From assembly GCA_902767775.1 (NCBI GenBank), contig CACXIP010000002.1, positions 124,001 through 188,000 of the forward strand: a stretch of 64,000 nucleotides of DNA. Reading direction: 5' to 3'. Below are positions 35,682 to 43,603 of this stretch, piece after piece. The notes beneath the pieces were generated by a model. That model worked only from the letters and a program-made list of their open reading frames with translations, was not told where the DNA came from and did not search any database. Origin of the DNA: an uncultured Prevotellaceae bacterium. Its GTDB lineage: Bacteria; Bacteroidota; Bacteroidia; Bacteroidales; Bacteroidaceae. Made by a program: the position numbers and the translations under genes. Within the stretch, counting starts at the first letter, position 1. The number at the start of each line of letters is the position of its first letter.

Positions 35682-35712
35682 GTTGCTGATTCAGAAAGAT
35701 TGATTATTTTTG
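35682..35712 (+). promoter_or_regulatory. Promoter of the metallophosphoesterase gene
   Basis: GTTG (35682-35685), 19 bases, TATTTTTG (35705-35712), 34 bases before the ATG. The -7 box is perfect; the -33 has one mismatch. Confidence 0.6.
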
Positions 35713-35745
35713 TGCCCATAAAAAGATTAGGTAATTATTTCGAAT

Positions 35746-37644
35746 ATGCGACTTTTCAAAATCATTGTCACTGCTTGCTTTCTTGTCATGACAGGTAATG
35801 CATTTGCTCAGCAAATGGCACTGACGGGAAACAGAAACTCATTCGCTCCTGATGAGCAATTTGCCATTGAGTACAGTGGTGCCCAAAAGGGTGATTGCAT
35901 ACTTTTATATCATAATGTATCTTTGCTTCCTCTCAAGCAGAGGGGGATGGTGACCGAAGAGACTGGCGCCTTCAATCCTGTTGGCCTCCAACCTGGAGAC
36001 TACAAGGCTGTGCTCGTCGGTGCTGACGGTGTGGGGAAGATGCAGATATTCTTCTCTGTCGGCAATTACAATTTGCCCGCGGGGAAACGTATCGTGGTCA
36101 TCTCCGACCCTCATGTCATGGCGCCTGAACTGGTGGAGAATCCCTCCAATGCGGTCTACCAGCGAGTGATGTCGCAGGACCGGAAGCTCATGCCTTATAG
36201 TTACGAACTGTTTTCTGCTTGCCTCGATTCGGTAAGGGCTTTGAAACCCGACCTGCTGCTCATCGTGGGAGACATGACAAAGGATGGTGAGCGTGCCAGC
36301 AACGAACTGGTGTCGATGTGCCTTCAGCAATTGGCAGATGAGGGCATTCCCTCATTGGTGATTCCTGGTAATCACGATATGGAGAACATCGGCGCAATTC
36401 GTTTCACAACAGATAGTTACCAAAAGGCTGAGACGATTGGCGAGGAGGAGTTTGAGGCGATATATCAGAATTTCGGATGGGGTGTCGCTTCCGAGCGCGA
36501 CCCGTTTTCGCTTACCTATGCATGTGACCTTTTCAGTGGGGTGCGCTTCATAGGTATCGATGACTGTATGACACCCAGCAGGGGATATACCCGTGTGGGT
36601 GATGCCGAATATGGCAAAGTGAATCCCAACACCATCGATTGGGTGCTGTCTCAGGCAGACAGGGCGAAGGAAGAGGGCAAGGTGGTCATCGCCGCCATCC
36701 ATCACCAAATGCTGAATCATTATGTGGGACAGGAGAGGCTGATGGCATCGGCGGCGACAGAGAAGGGTGACAGCATCGCACGCCTCTTTGCCGACCATGG
36801 CATCCATGTGGTGCTCACGGGACATATGCATACGCCCAACGCATCAAGAATAAAAGGGTGGGAGACAGAGAATGTCATCACAGAGATTTCTTGCGCCTCA
36901 ACGGTGACCTATCCCGTCCAGTTCCGCATCCTCACCTTAAGCGATGACCTCAGCACGTTGTCGGTAGACACACGCTACTTGCGCAGCACTGCCAATCTCC
37001 CCGATGTGCAGCAAGCTGCACGCGACAAGGTGGAATCCACATTGAGCAAGAGCATCTCCGACCTTGTGCCGCGCTATATGGCGACGTTTAATCAGATGTT
37101 GGCGGCTTTTGCCAGCGAACCGGCTTTCGCGGCGGTCATAGATGATGTGCCACAGGATCCGGAGGAATTGTCGGCTATCATGGAAATGGCGTTCTCTGAA
37201 ACGATGAAAAAGGTGCTTTTCACCCTGTCGGAGGGAAACGAGCAACTGAAGGATGCACAGGAGAATATCTTCAGCCAACTGAAAAACGACTGCGCTTTGG
37301 CTTGTGAACTGATGTTCGACCAGCAGACTCCTGATACAAGGGCGTTTTTGGCGATGTCCATGTATTATTATATGCTTGAGAATGGGGAAACTTTGCTCAA
37401 GAGCATGCTTTCCGATACGTCGTATATGGGAACGGACCTCGCCGACCAGACCGATGACCTGTACCTAAAAGTGTCGCTTCGTGATAATGGTGCGGGCATC
37501 ATTTCCACTTCGGTGGACGAGGGTTCTGCTCCATGTGAGGTTTATGGCATCAATGGCATCCGCTTGGGCAGCGATGTTCGCCGACTCCCTCATGGTATCT
37601 ACATCATCCGCCAGGGTGCCAAGACACATAAGGTCATTCTTTAA
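35746..37644 (+). CDS. Secreted calcineurin-like metallophosphoesterase with sorting-type tail
   Basis: A 632-residue protein with a signal peptide (ending NAFAQ). An N-terminal beta domain (about 23-110) is followed by the metallophosphoesterase core: VISDPHVMAP (Asp121, His123), IVGDMTKDGE, IPGNHDMENI, AIHHQML and LTGHMHTPN, a complete set of metal ligands. The region about 420-560 is helical and unassigned. The end (about 590-632) contains CEVYGINGIRL then LPHGIYIIRQGAKTHKVIL, which looks like a type IX secretion sorting tail. The substrate is unknown; related proteins act on nucleotides, phospholipids or glycerophosphodiesters. Monocistronic. Confidence 0.85.
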   Translation: MRLFKIIVTACFLVMTGNAFAQQMALTGNRNSFAPDEQFAIEYSGAQKGDCILLYHNVSLLPLKQRGMVTEETGAFNPVGLQPGDYKAVLVGADGVGKMQIFFSVGNYNLPAGKRIVVISDPHVMAPELVENPSNAVYQRVMSQDRKLMPYSYELFSACLDSVRALKPDLLLIVGDMTKDGERASNELVSMCLQQLADEGIPSLVIPGNHDMENIGAIRFTTDSYQKAETIGEEEFEAIYQNFGWGVASERDPFSLTYACDLFSGVRFIGIDDCMTPSRGYTRVGDAEYGKVNPNTIDWVLSQADRAKEEGKVVIAAIHHQMLNHYVGQERLMASAATEKGDSIARLFADHGIHVVLTGHMHTPNASRIKGWETENVITEISCASTVTYPVQFRILTLSDDLSTLSVDTRYLRSTANLPDVQQAARDKVESTLSKSISDLVPRYMATFNQMLAAFASEPAFAAVIDDVPQDPEELSAIMEMAFSETMKKVLFTLSEGNEQLKDAQENIFSQLKNDCALACELMFDQQTPDTRAFLAMSMYYYMLENGETLLKSMLSDTSYMGTDLADQTDDLYLKVSLRDNGAGIISTSVDEGSAPCEVYGINGIRLGSDVRRLPHGIYIIRQGAKTHKVIL

Positions 37645-37673
37645 TACTCAAACTTCATCCTTTATTGCTTATA

Positions 37674-37715
37674 GTTAGCCCCGCCAAGACAGCATTGCTT
37701 CTTGGCGGGGCTAAC
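37674..37715. terminator. Long hairpin between convergent genes
   Basis: A perfect 16-bp stem (37674-37689 with 37700-37715, core TTAGCCCCGCCAAGA) with a 10-base loop. No strong T-run on either side, but its position between two stop codons suggests a shared terminator. Confidence 0.6.
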
Positions 37716-37753
37716 CCTCCCTCAACATTGGGAAAGGCTGGGGAGTGTGTACC

Positions 37754-38281
37754 TCATCTTCTCATGATGGCCTGGCGGGTGTAGGTGTTGCCATTGTTGT
37801 CGAATGTCACCTGACCGCTGAACTTGTCCTCCTCCACGCGGGTGAGGCTGATGCTCACTTTCAGCGAAGACAGACTGTCAATCTGCTGCTTTCCGCTGAG
37901 ACGGACACGGTCGCCAAAGGTACCGCTGACATGCACGTTTTTACCACCGCAGCTGAAGGTGCCGCCCACGCCGTCAACTTCGTTGCTGCGGCGAAGGGTA
38001 AGGGTGGCATTGTCTTCGCCCACCTTGCCTGAAATCCTGATGTTGTTGCGCTCATAGATTCGTCGGAGGGAGTCGACTCGTCGGAGGGAGTCTGAGCGGC
38101 GCTGCTCACGCACTTTCACCTTGGCAAGTGAGTCCTGCTGGACCTTCACAAACGAATCGGTGCGCTGCATGGCAATTGCTGTGCTCTCACGCAGCAGTTC
38201 GGCACTTTTCTTGTCATCCCCGCATGATATGGCGAGGGAAATGACAATCATGCCCATTATTGAATACAGTAATTTTCTCAT
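37754..38281 (-). CDS. Small lipoprotein with charged repeat, unknown function
   Basis: A 175-residue lipoprotein (SLAISC, Cys20). Residues about 25-80 are a charged helix containing RRSDSLRRVDSLRRIYERN, encoded by a perfect tandem DNA repeat (about 38058-38093). The C-terminal half (about 83-175) is beta-rich: ISGKVGEDNATLTLRR, then GGTFSCGGKNVHVSGTFGDRV. No named family was recognised. Its promoter is good (38310-38341). Confidence 0.7.
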   Translation of the reverse strand: MRKLLYSIMGMIVISLAISCGDDKKSAELLRESTAIAMQRTDSFVKVQQDSLAKVKVREQRRSDSLRRVDSLRRIYERNNIRISGKVGEDNATLTLRRSNEVDGVGGTFSCGGKNVHVSGTFGDRVRLSGKQQIDSLSSLKVSISLTRVEEDKFSGQVTFDNNGNTYTRQAIMRR

Positions 38282-38309
38282 CTTGATTGCTTTATTTCCA
38301 AATCGGCGG

Positions 38310-38341
38310 CGAAATTACAAATAAGCGAGTGAAATGCCAAA
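38310..38341 (-). promoter_or_regulatory. Promoter of the small lipoprotein gene
   Basis: TTTG (38341-38338), 20 bases, TAATTTCG (38317-38310) on the minus strand; one mismatch in the -7 box. The spacer includes CACTCGCTTATT, as in the promoter at 6701-6731. Confidence 0.65.
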
Positions 38342-38393
38342 TTTTTAATTGAATTTTTCCAAGAGCTAAAACATTTCGGTCAAATCTGCCTTT

Positions 38394-39473
38394 TTAATCC
38401 CATCCTGTGATTTGGCGGAGGAAAGCCGTGAGTTCTTCGGCCATCAAAGCGTGCCGTTTCATTGAGGGATGGCCCTGAGAGCCCCATCCTAAACTTCCGT
38501 CTTCTGGGGTGAAGTCCATACGGTAAACCTCACGGTCGCCACGGAGGGCGGCATCGTCGATGGCTGCTTGTTGGGCGCTGCGGATGTCACGCGATTTCTT
38601 CGATTCGGGAATGGCACCGATAATATACACAATCTTGGCATTGGGATAATAGTTGCGAAGCGTCTGTGTGAACTGCTTGAATGCTTCGGTAAGCCGTTCT
38701 GGGTCATACTGCCCCACAGAGGTGTCATTGCATCCGAGGTTGACGCACACCACATCTGGCTGGTAACGGCTGAAATCCCACATCTCTCCAGTGGTGGAGT
38801 AGAAGGTGTGGGGATAAATGTTGGGCATTATCTCATCAGGTATCTTACCCGCATAGTTGCGGTAAAGTCCGATGCCGCTGCGGGCGCACACCTGGCACGA
38901 GGCGCCTAATGCACGGGCGGTGCGAGCGGCGTATGTCTCATAGAAGTTCTGCTTGCTGAAGAGAAACTTCTTCTCCTTCCCGTTGCCCTCGATGCCGTAA
39001 CCGCAGGTGATGGAGTTGCCGATGAACTCGATGCGTCTCTCTGGCAACGACGGACGGGCGCCCAGTCCGCAGCCGTCATCCAACAGCAGACCGTAGAAGG
39101 TGGGCTTCTTATACATACCTTCTATAATATAGGTGATGGTGAGACGATGCTCCCCAGGGGTGAGCCCACTCACCAGATGGGTTAGTTGGGTGCCTTTCAC
39201 TGATTCCACCTTATGCGGTGCCAAACTGTCTACCTCAACCATGAAATAACCGCAGTCGGCATTGGTCTTCATCGTGGCGGAGGTTCCTGTGAACACGGCG
39301 TGTATCTGAACGCCGGGATAGGTCCAGACGGCGGCACCTGAGACTGTGTTCCAACTGATGCGGCCGACATATGCGAAACCGGGGTCGGTGGCTTTGACAA
39401 ATGTCGTGGCGTGCGAAAGCATCGCCAACTGACCCATCATGAGGGTCAGCAATATCTTCTTAAGAAAATCCAT
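38394..39473 (-). CDS. CE2-type carbohydrate acetyl esterase (SGNH fold)
   Basis: A 359-residue exported protein (signal peptide ending SHA). The N-terminal jelly-roll domain is about 25-145 and the SGNH hydrolase domain follows: FIGNSITCGYGIEG (nucleophilic Ser in GNSIT), SGIGLYRNY, VNLGCNDTS and QGHPSMKRH with the catalytic His. The two-domain order is that of CE2 esterases, which remove acetyl groups from sugars. It is the third gene of an operon with an MBOAT acyltransferase and an SGNH partner, so it may remove the same acetyl groups that those proteins add. The target polymer is unknown. Confidence 0.85.
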   Translation of the reverse strand: MDFLKKILLTLMMGQLAMLSHATTFVKATDPGFAYVGRISWNTVSGAAVWTYPGVQIHAVFTGTSATMKTNADCGYFMVEVDSLAPHKVESVKGTQLTHLVSGLTPGEHRLTITYIIEGMYKKPTFYGLLLDDGCGLGARPSLPERRIEFIGNSITCGYGIEGNGKEKKFLFSKQNFYETYAARTARALGASCQVCARSGIGLYRNYAGKIPDEIMPNIYPHTFYSTTGEMWDFSRYQPDVVCVNLGCNDTSVGQYDPERLTEAFKQFTQTLRNYYPNAKIVYIIGAIPESKKSRDIRSAQQAAIDDAALRGDREVYRMDFTPEDGSLGWGSQGHPSMKRHALMAEELTAFLRQITGWD

Positions 39474-39476
39474 GAT

Positions 39477-40940
39477 TTAGAACTGTGCGTAAATAAATGG
39501 TTGGATGTCACTTAGACGGTAGTTGATGACCACCTGCAGCACAACAAAGAGCAGGATGAGTTTCAACGTCCAAGGACTGTCGATGTAAAGTTGACGAAGT
39601 CTGTCGACATGGCGCTGGCGCACTGCATGGAGTCCAAAGCCCAGAACGACGAAAATGGTCCAGGTCATGCGGGTCTCAACGAAGGGAACCAGATAGGCGA
39701 GGCTGAAGTCACTGGCGATATGGCTCAGTATCGTCGTTGCCGTACTGACGTTGGGGGCTCGGAAGAAGGTCCAGGCAAGTGCCACATAACAGAAGGTGAT
39801 GAGCCAGGAGATAAACCGCACATACCAATAGTTGGGGATGGGGTCGAGCCAACGCTTGCAGTATTTGTGTATTACACAGCCAATGCCATGGAGAGCGCCC
39901 CAAATCACAAACATCCATGAGGAACCATGCCATAGGCCTGCTACGAGCATGGTGACGAAATTGTTGAAGTAGGTGCGCTTATTCCCTTTGCGGTTGCCGC
40001 CGAGGGGGATGTAGACATAGTCGCGAAACCAAGTGGAGAGGGAGATGTGCCAGCGGCGCCAGAACTCCTGTAGGTTGAGCGACTGGTAAGGGAAGCGGAA
40101 GTTCTCCTTGAGCGTGATGCCGAGGAGGGCGGCGAGACCGATGCTGATGTCACTGTAGCCGGAGAAGTCGCAGTAGATTTGCAAGGTATAGCCCAACACG
40201 CCCATAAGGTTCTCAAAACCGGAATAGGCAGTGGGGTCATTGAATATCCAGTTGTTGTATTGAGCGATATAGTCGGCTATCAGCGCCTTCTTCAGCAGAC
40301 CGCTCATAATCAGCCAAAGACCTGTATACACTTGGTGGTCACTGATATGGTAGCGGTGCTTGATTTGAGGTATGAGGGTGCCGGCACGTGTGATGGGACC
40401 CGCAATGAGCAGTGGGAAGAAGGTGAGGAAAAACAGGTATTCCAACAGGTTCACCTCCATGGTGAAGCGCCGCTGATAGACATCCACGGTGTAGCTGATG
40501 GCTTGGAAAGTGTAGAACGAGATGCCTACTGGAAGGATAATCGACAGCGGAGAGATGTTGGATGATGTAATCTCACGCAGTATCTCTATCAGGAAATTGG
40601 TGTACTTGTAGTATAGCAGTGGCGCTAAGTCGAGTATGATGATGGCCCACATCCACAATCGCCGCGACTTCCCCTCCCTTGCTGCCATCACGCGTGTGAG
40701 ATAAAAGGAGAGGAGAGCGGTTGTGGGCAACAGCAGCATCAGCACGCCATTGGCCTTGTAGGCAAAGAGGAGGCTGAATACCACCACATATCCCAATGTG
40801 ACGCCCTTTGACCATTTGCGGAGGAGGATGTAGATGGCAAAGAACACCAGGAACACCGCGGCAAAGGTGAGCGAGACGAACGACCAGTGGCTGTCTGGCG
40901 CCGAAAGGTAGTGGGATATGTAGTCGCTGAAACCCATCAC
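39477..40940 (-). CDS. MBOAT-family O-acyltransferase (AlgI-like)
   Basis: A 487-residue polytopic membrane protein (about 10-12 helices). AlgI/DltB signatures are LPVGISFYTFQAISYTVDVY, FFPLLIAGPITRAG, YTLQIYCDFSGYSDISIGLA, FWRRWHISLSTWFRDYVYIPLGG and FVTMLVAGLWHGSSWMFVIW with the catalytic His. It transfers acyl groups, usually acetyl, across the membrane for attachment to an exported polymer. It overlaps the upstream SGNH gene by 4 bases (ATGA) and is followed after 3 bases by the CE2 esterase. The polymer (exopolysaccharide or other) cannot be told. Confidence 0.92.
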   Translation of the reverse strand: MMGFSDYISHYLSAPDSHWSFVSLTFAAVFLVFFAIYILLRKWSKGVTLGYVVVFSLLFAYKANGVLMLLLPTTALLSFYLTRVMAAREGKSRRLWMWAIIILDLAPLLYYKYTNFLIEILREITSSNISPLSIILPVGISFYTFQAISYTVDVYQRRFTMEVNLLEYLFFLTFFPLLIAGPITRAGTLIPQIKHRYHISDHQVYTGLWLIMSGLLKKALIADYIAQYNNWIFNDPTAYSGFENLMGVLGYTLQIYCDFSGYSDISIGLAALLGITLKENFRFPYQSLNLQEFWRRWHISLSTWFRDYVYIPLGGNRKGNKRTYFNNFVTMLVAGLWHGSSWMFVIWGALHGIGCVIHKYCKRWLDPIPNYWYVRFISWLITFCYVALAWTFFRAPNVSTATTILSHIASDFSLAYLVPFVETRMTWTIFVVLGFGLHAVRQRHVDRLRQLYIDSPWTLKLILLFVVLQVVINYRLSDIQPFIYAQF

Positions 40941-41734
40941 GAAGCCTTTGAGAGTTTCTGCCCGCTGAGGCGTCGGCCCTTATCCTTCACCTGCATCACC
41001 TCGATGTGCTCAATCTTGTACGACTGCGGTCCCTCGGGCTTGTTGAGCACGAGCGGGTGCAGGCAACTGTCGCTCGACAGCCAAAGTGCCACCTCGTCCA
41101 TCCATACCACAGCACCGGCATTCGTCGGGTGGAGATGGTCCTTGCGGCGCTCCATCACAATGCTGCGGGAGTCGAAATAACCTTTCTTGCCGAATACCTT
41201 TGCTATCTCATCGTTAAGACCTTCATCGGGAGTGGTGTTCGGCGGACCAATGAATACACTGGGCAGGTCGCCGACTTTCTCGCGCATCTTTTGCAAACTC
41301 TCGTTGATGGTCTTGAGATTCTTCGAAGTGAGCTCATTGCTGCCCATGCAGAAAATGATAAAGGTGGGCTGCACCTGTGCCATATAGTAATCGAGGGTCT
41401 CGCCGCTCCATGCCAAGGTGGTGCTGCCATACCAGGTCACGGCATACATCGTGTCGCCACTCTCCTTGCAGTAGTCATAGAAACGGTAGGCAAGAGGCTC
41501 CACCATGGAGTCGCCTACAAACAAGAAACGCTGAGAGGTGGAGTCGGGCTCAAGCTTCACTTCTTCCTCCACCGCCAATGAGGTGGTGTCGGCTGGTTCG
41601 GGGAAAAGTACCCCGATGTCGGCCTTACGGAGCAATTGCTTGGCAAAAGTGATGCCGATGGATGCACGCGCATAGAAAAAAATGGCACTAAACGTGACAA
41701 CCAGCAGCAGCAGGGTCTTTATCTGGGAGTTCAT
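40937..41734 (-). CDS. SGNH-type acyltransferase partner, DUF459-like
   Basis: A 265-residue protein with an N-terminal membrane anchor (about 6-24, LLLLVVTFSAIFFYA). The SGNH core is FLFVGDSMVEPLAYRFYDY (Ser in GDSM), CMGSNEL, and DHLHPTNAGA with the catalytic Asp/His. Proteins of this kind act outside the membrane with MBOAT enzymes, moving acetyl from the membrane protein to the final polymer. It begins the operon and has a perfect promoter (41795-41826). Confidence 0.85.
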   Translation of the reverse strand: MNSQIKTLLLLVVTFSAIFFYARASIGITFAKQLLRKADIGVLFPEPADTTSLAVEEEVKLEPDSTSQRFLFVGDSMVEPLAYRFYDYCKESGDTMYAVTWYGSTTLAWSGETLDYYMAQVQPTFIIFCMGSNELTSKNLKTINESLQKMREKVGDLPSVFIGPPNTTPDEGLNDEIAKVFGKKGYFDSRSIVMERRKDHLHPTNAGAVVWMDEVALWLSSDSCLHPLVLNKPEGPQSYKIEHIEVMQVKDKGRRLSGQKLSKAS

Positions 41735-41794
41735 GTCGAAATTTCAGTCTTGGGTATATCTCGAAAGGAGTTCTTATCTTTCCAATTCAAGGTG

Positions 41795-41826
41795 CAAAAT
41801 TACACTTTTAAAATGGATTGGACAAA
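41795..41826 (-). promoter_or_regulatory. Promoter of the O-acetylation operon
   Basis: TTTG (41826-41823), 20 bases, TAATTTTG (41802-41795) on the minus strand: exact consensus. Confidence 0.75.
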
Positions 41827-41873
41827 TAAACAACCTCTTTTTAGAGTACGAAAATAAAAAAGATGTTTTTCTC

Positions 41874-41904
41874 TTTGTGCTTCGCATGAGAATTGTTACC
41901 TTTG
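41874..41904 (+). promoter_or_regulatory. pepD promoter
   Basis: TTTG (41874-41877), 19 bases, TACCTTTG (41897-41904), about 62 bases before the pepD ATG: exact consensus. Confidence 0.75.
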
Positions 41905-41966
41905 CAGTAGGTATCGATAATGCCTGTTTCTTAAGAATTAACAGTACTCAGCATTACTTTGCATCC

Positions 41967-43433
41967 ATGGACAACAACACTGCAACAATGGGCATCGACA
42001 AGGTGCTTGACATTTTCAGCCAACTCAACAAAATACCAAGGCCATCCCACCATGAGGAGAGGGTGGCAGAATTCTTGTGTGACTACGCACGGCAACTGGG
42101 ACTCAGTTTCGAGCGCGACGCACAGAATTGTGTCGTCATCAGAAAGCCTGCCACACCGGGGTACGAGGATGCTACTCCTGTGGTGGTGCTCAACCATATG
42201 GATATGGTGTGCGTGGGCATGGACAATCCGTTGGAGGATGCCATACAGCCTGTTGTCGACGAGAATGGATGGATGAGTGCAAAAGGCACCTCATTGGGTG
42301 CAGACAACGGCATCGGACTTTCCATGGCATTGGCGATGCTGGCTGACGACAGTATCGTGCATGGACCAGTCGAGGTCATCACCACTACCAATGAGGAGGA
42401 TGGCATGACAGGAGCTGCTGCCCTCGACCCCGAATTCATCAAGGGACGGAGGGTAATCAACCTTGATTCGGAGGACTACGACACCATCACCACGGGGGCG
42501 GCAGGGGCTTTGATTCAGGTGCACCGGCTGCCTGCACAACGCAGGGCTGCCACCGGCGGCAAACGGCGCTGGTTCCGCATCACCATAGAAGGCGGAAAAG
42601 GCGGACACTCTGGTGTCGATATAGCCAAGGGTAGGGCAAGCGCAGTGGTGCTGGCATGGGCACTGCTGGCTGCTATATATAATGATGTTGATTTGGAACT
42701 GGCTTCCATCAGGGTGGGAGAGGCGAGTGCCTCTATCGCCTCATCGGCAGAGATAGTTCTCTCAGTGCCTTCGGGCGAAGCCGCTGAGTTCGTCAAGGAG
42801 CAGGAGGCATCTTTCAATGAATGGATGCATGCTGAATATGGCGACGCCGACCCGGACATCAGGTGCCGGATTGAGAAGACGGCTCCTGCCGATACCGTTG
42901 TTGGTGAGGATGCGTTCCATCAGTTCATGGAATGCATGGAGCAGGTGCCTCAGGGTGTTATTGCCATGAGCACTACTTTGAAGGACACTGTGGAGACTTC
43001 CAATAATGTGGGACGTGTTTTCATCGAGGACGACAACATCGTGGTTACCACACATACCCGAAGTTTCAACGACAATGAGATGAAAAAAGTAGCTGCCGAA
43101 ATCGCTGCAGTCTTCGCAGAGGCGGGTGCCGTTTCTGAAACATTGATGGAGGCACCGGCATGGCAGGAGAATCCCGAATCACCTTTCCTCACGCTCACTT
43201 CAGATGTATTCAATGAGGTGCTTGGATGGCGTCCCAGACCTGTGGCGATGCATTTCGTGCTCGAGGCAGGCTATTTCGTCAGTAAATATCCGGGCATCCA
43301 GATGGCAAGCATCGGTCCGCGCATCGTAGAGCCGCATTCTACGTCGGAAAGGGTGCTCCTAAGCACCGTTGCCGACATTTGGAAGGTCTTCGTCGTACTG
43401 CTTAAAAAGATGGCGGAAACCAAAGACATCTGA
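41967..43433 (+). CDS. pepD: Aminoacyl-histidine dipeptidase PepD
   Basis: A 488-residue M20-family zinc peptidase of normal length. Key motifs are KIPRPSHHEERVAEFL, VVLNHMDMVCVG (metal His and Asp), GTSLGADNGIGLSMALAM (bridging Asp), ITTTNEEDGMTGA (catalytic Glu), and SIGPRIVEPHSTSERV near the end with the last metal His. It cleaves Xaa-His dipeptides and other short peptides in the cytoplasm. I start at the ATG at 41967; the frame is open 95 codons further, but that would cross the promoter and has no family match. ATG at 41988 is an alternative. Confidence 0.93.
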   Translation: MDNNTATMGIDKVLDIFSQLNKIPRPSHHEERVAEFLCDYARQLGLSFERDAQNCVVIRKPATPGYEDATPVVVLNHMDMVCVGMDNPLEDAIQPVVDENGWMSAKGTSLGADNGIGLSMALAMLADDSIVHGPVEVITTTNEEDGMTGAAALDPEFIKGRRVINLDSEDYDTITTGAAGALIQVHRLPAQRRAATGGKRRWFRITIEGGKGGHSGVDIAKGRASAVVLAWALLAAIYNDVDLELASIRVGEASASIASSAEIVLSVPSGEAAEFVKEQEASFNEWMHAEYGDADPDIRCRIEKTAPADTVVGEDAFHQFMECMEQVPQGVIAMSTTLKDTVETSNNVGRVFIEDDNIVVTTHTRSFNDNEMKKVAAEIAAVFAEAGAVSETLMEAPAWQENPESPFLTLTSDVFNEVLGWRPRPVAMHFVLEAGYFVSKYPGIQMASIGPRIVEPHSTSERVLLSTVADIWKVFVVLLKKMAETKDI

Positions 43434-43501
43434 TTCCATTTCTTGAATGTAAGTATTCATATGTCCACCCTCTCCAAAATTCCGGAAATGCAAAGCATAT
43501 G

Positions 43502-43535
43502 TCTAAACTCCTAAACTCCTAAACTCCTAAACTCC
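43502..43535 (+). repeat. CTAAACTC tandem octamer tract
   Basis: Four units of CTAAACTC run from 43502; with the preceding CATATG the first 25 bases are also found at 45877-45901. It precedes the NTPase/CYTH gene. Confidence 0.75.
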
Positions 43536-43600
43536 CAACCCCCAAACCCCCAAACCCCCAAACAACCAAACGACCAACCCCCCAAACGACCAAACGACCA
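43534..43600 (-). repeat. C-rich tract, G-quadruplex-capable on the minus strand
   Basis: Runs of 3, 5, 5 and 5 C separated by AA or AAA (43534-43559) give on the minus strand four G-tracts with 2-3-base loops, a classic quadruplex pattern. More C-runs (six at 43578-43583) and CGACCAAA units follow up to the ATG at 43604. Confidence 0.7.
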
Positions 43601-43603
43601 AAT

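Noticed and set aside
41682-41966. 95-residue extension of PepD
   Set aside because: It crosses the pepD promoter (41874-41904) and the SGNH gene start and has no similarity to the peptidase family.
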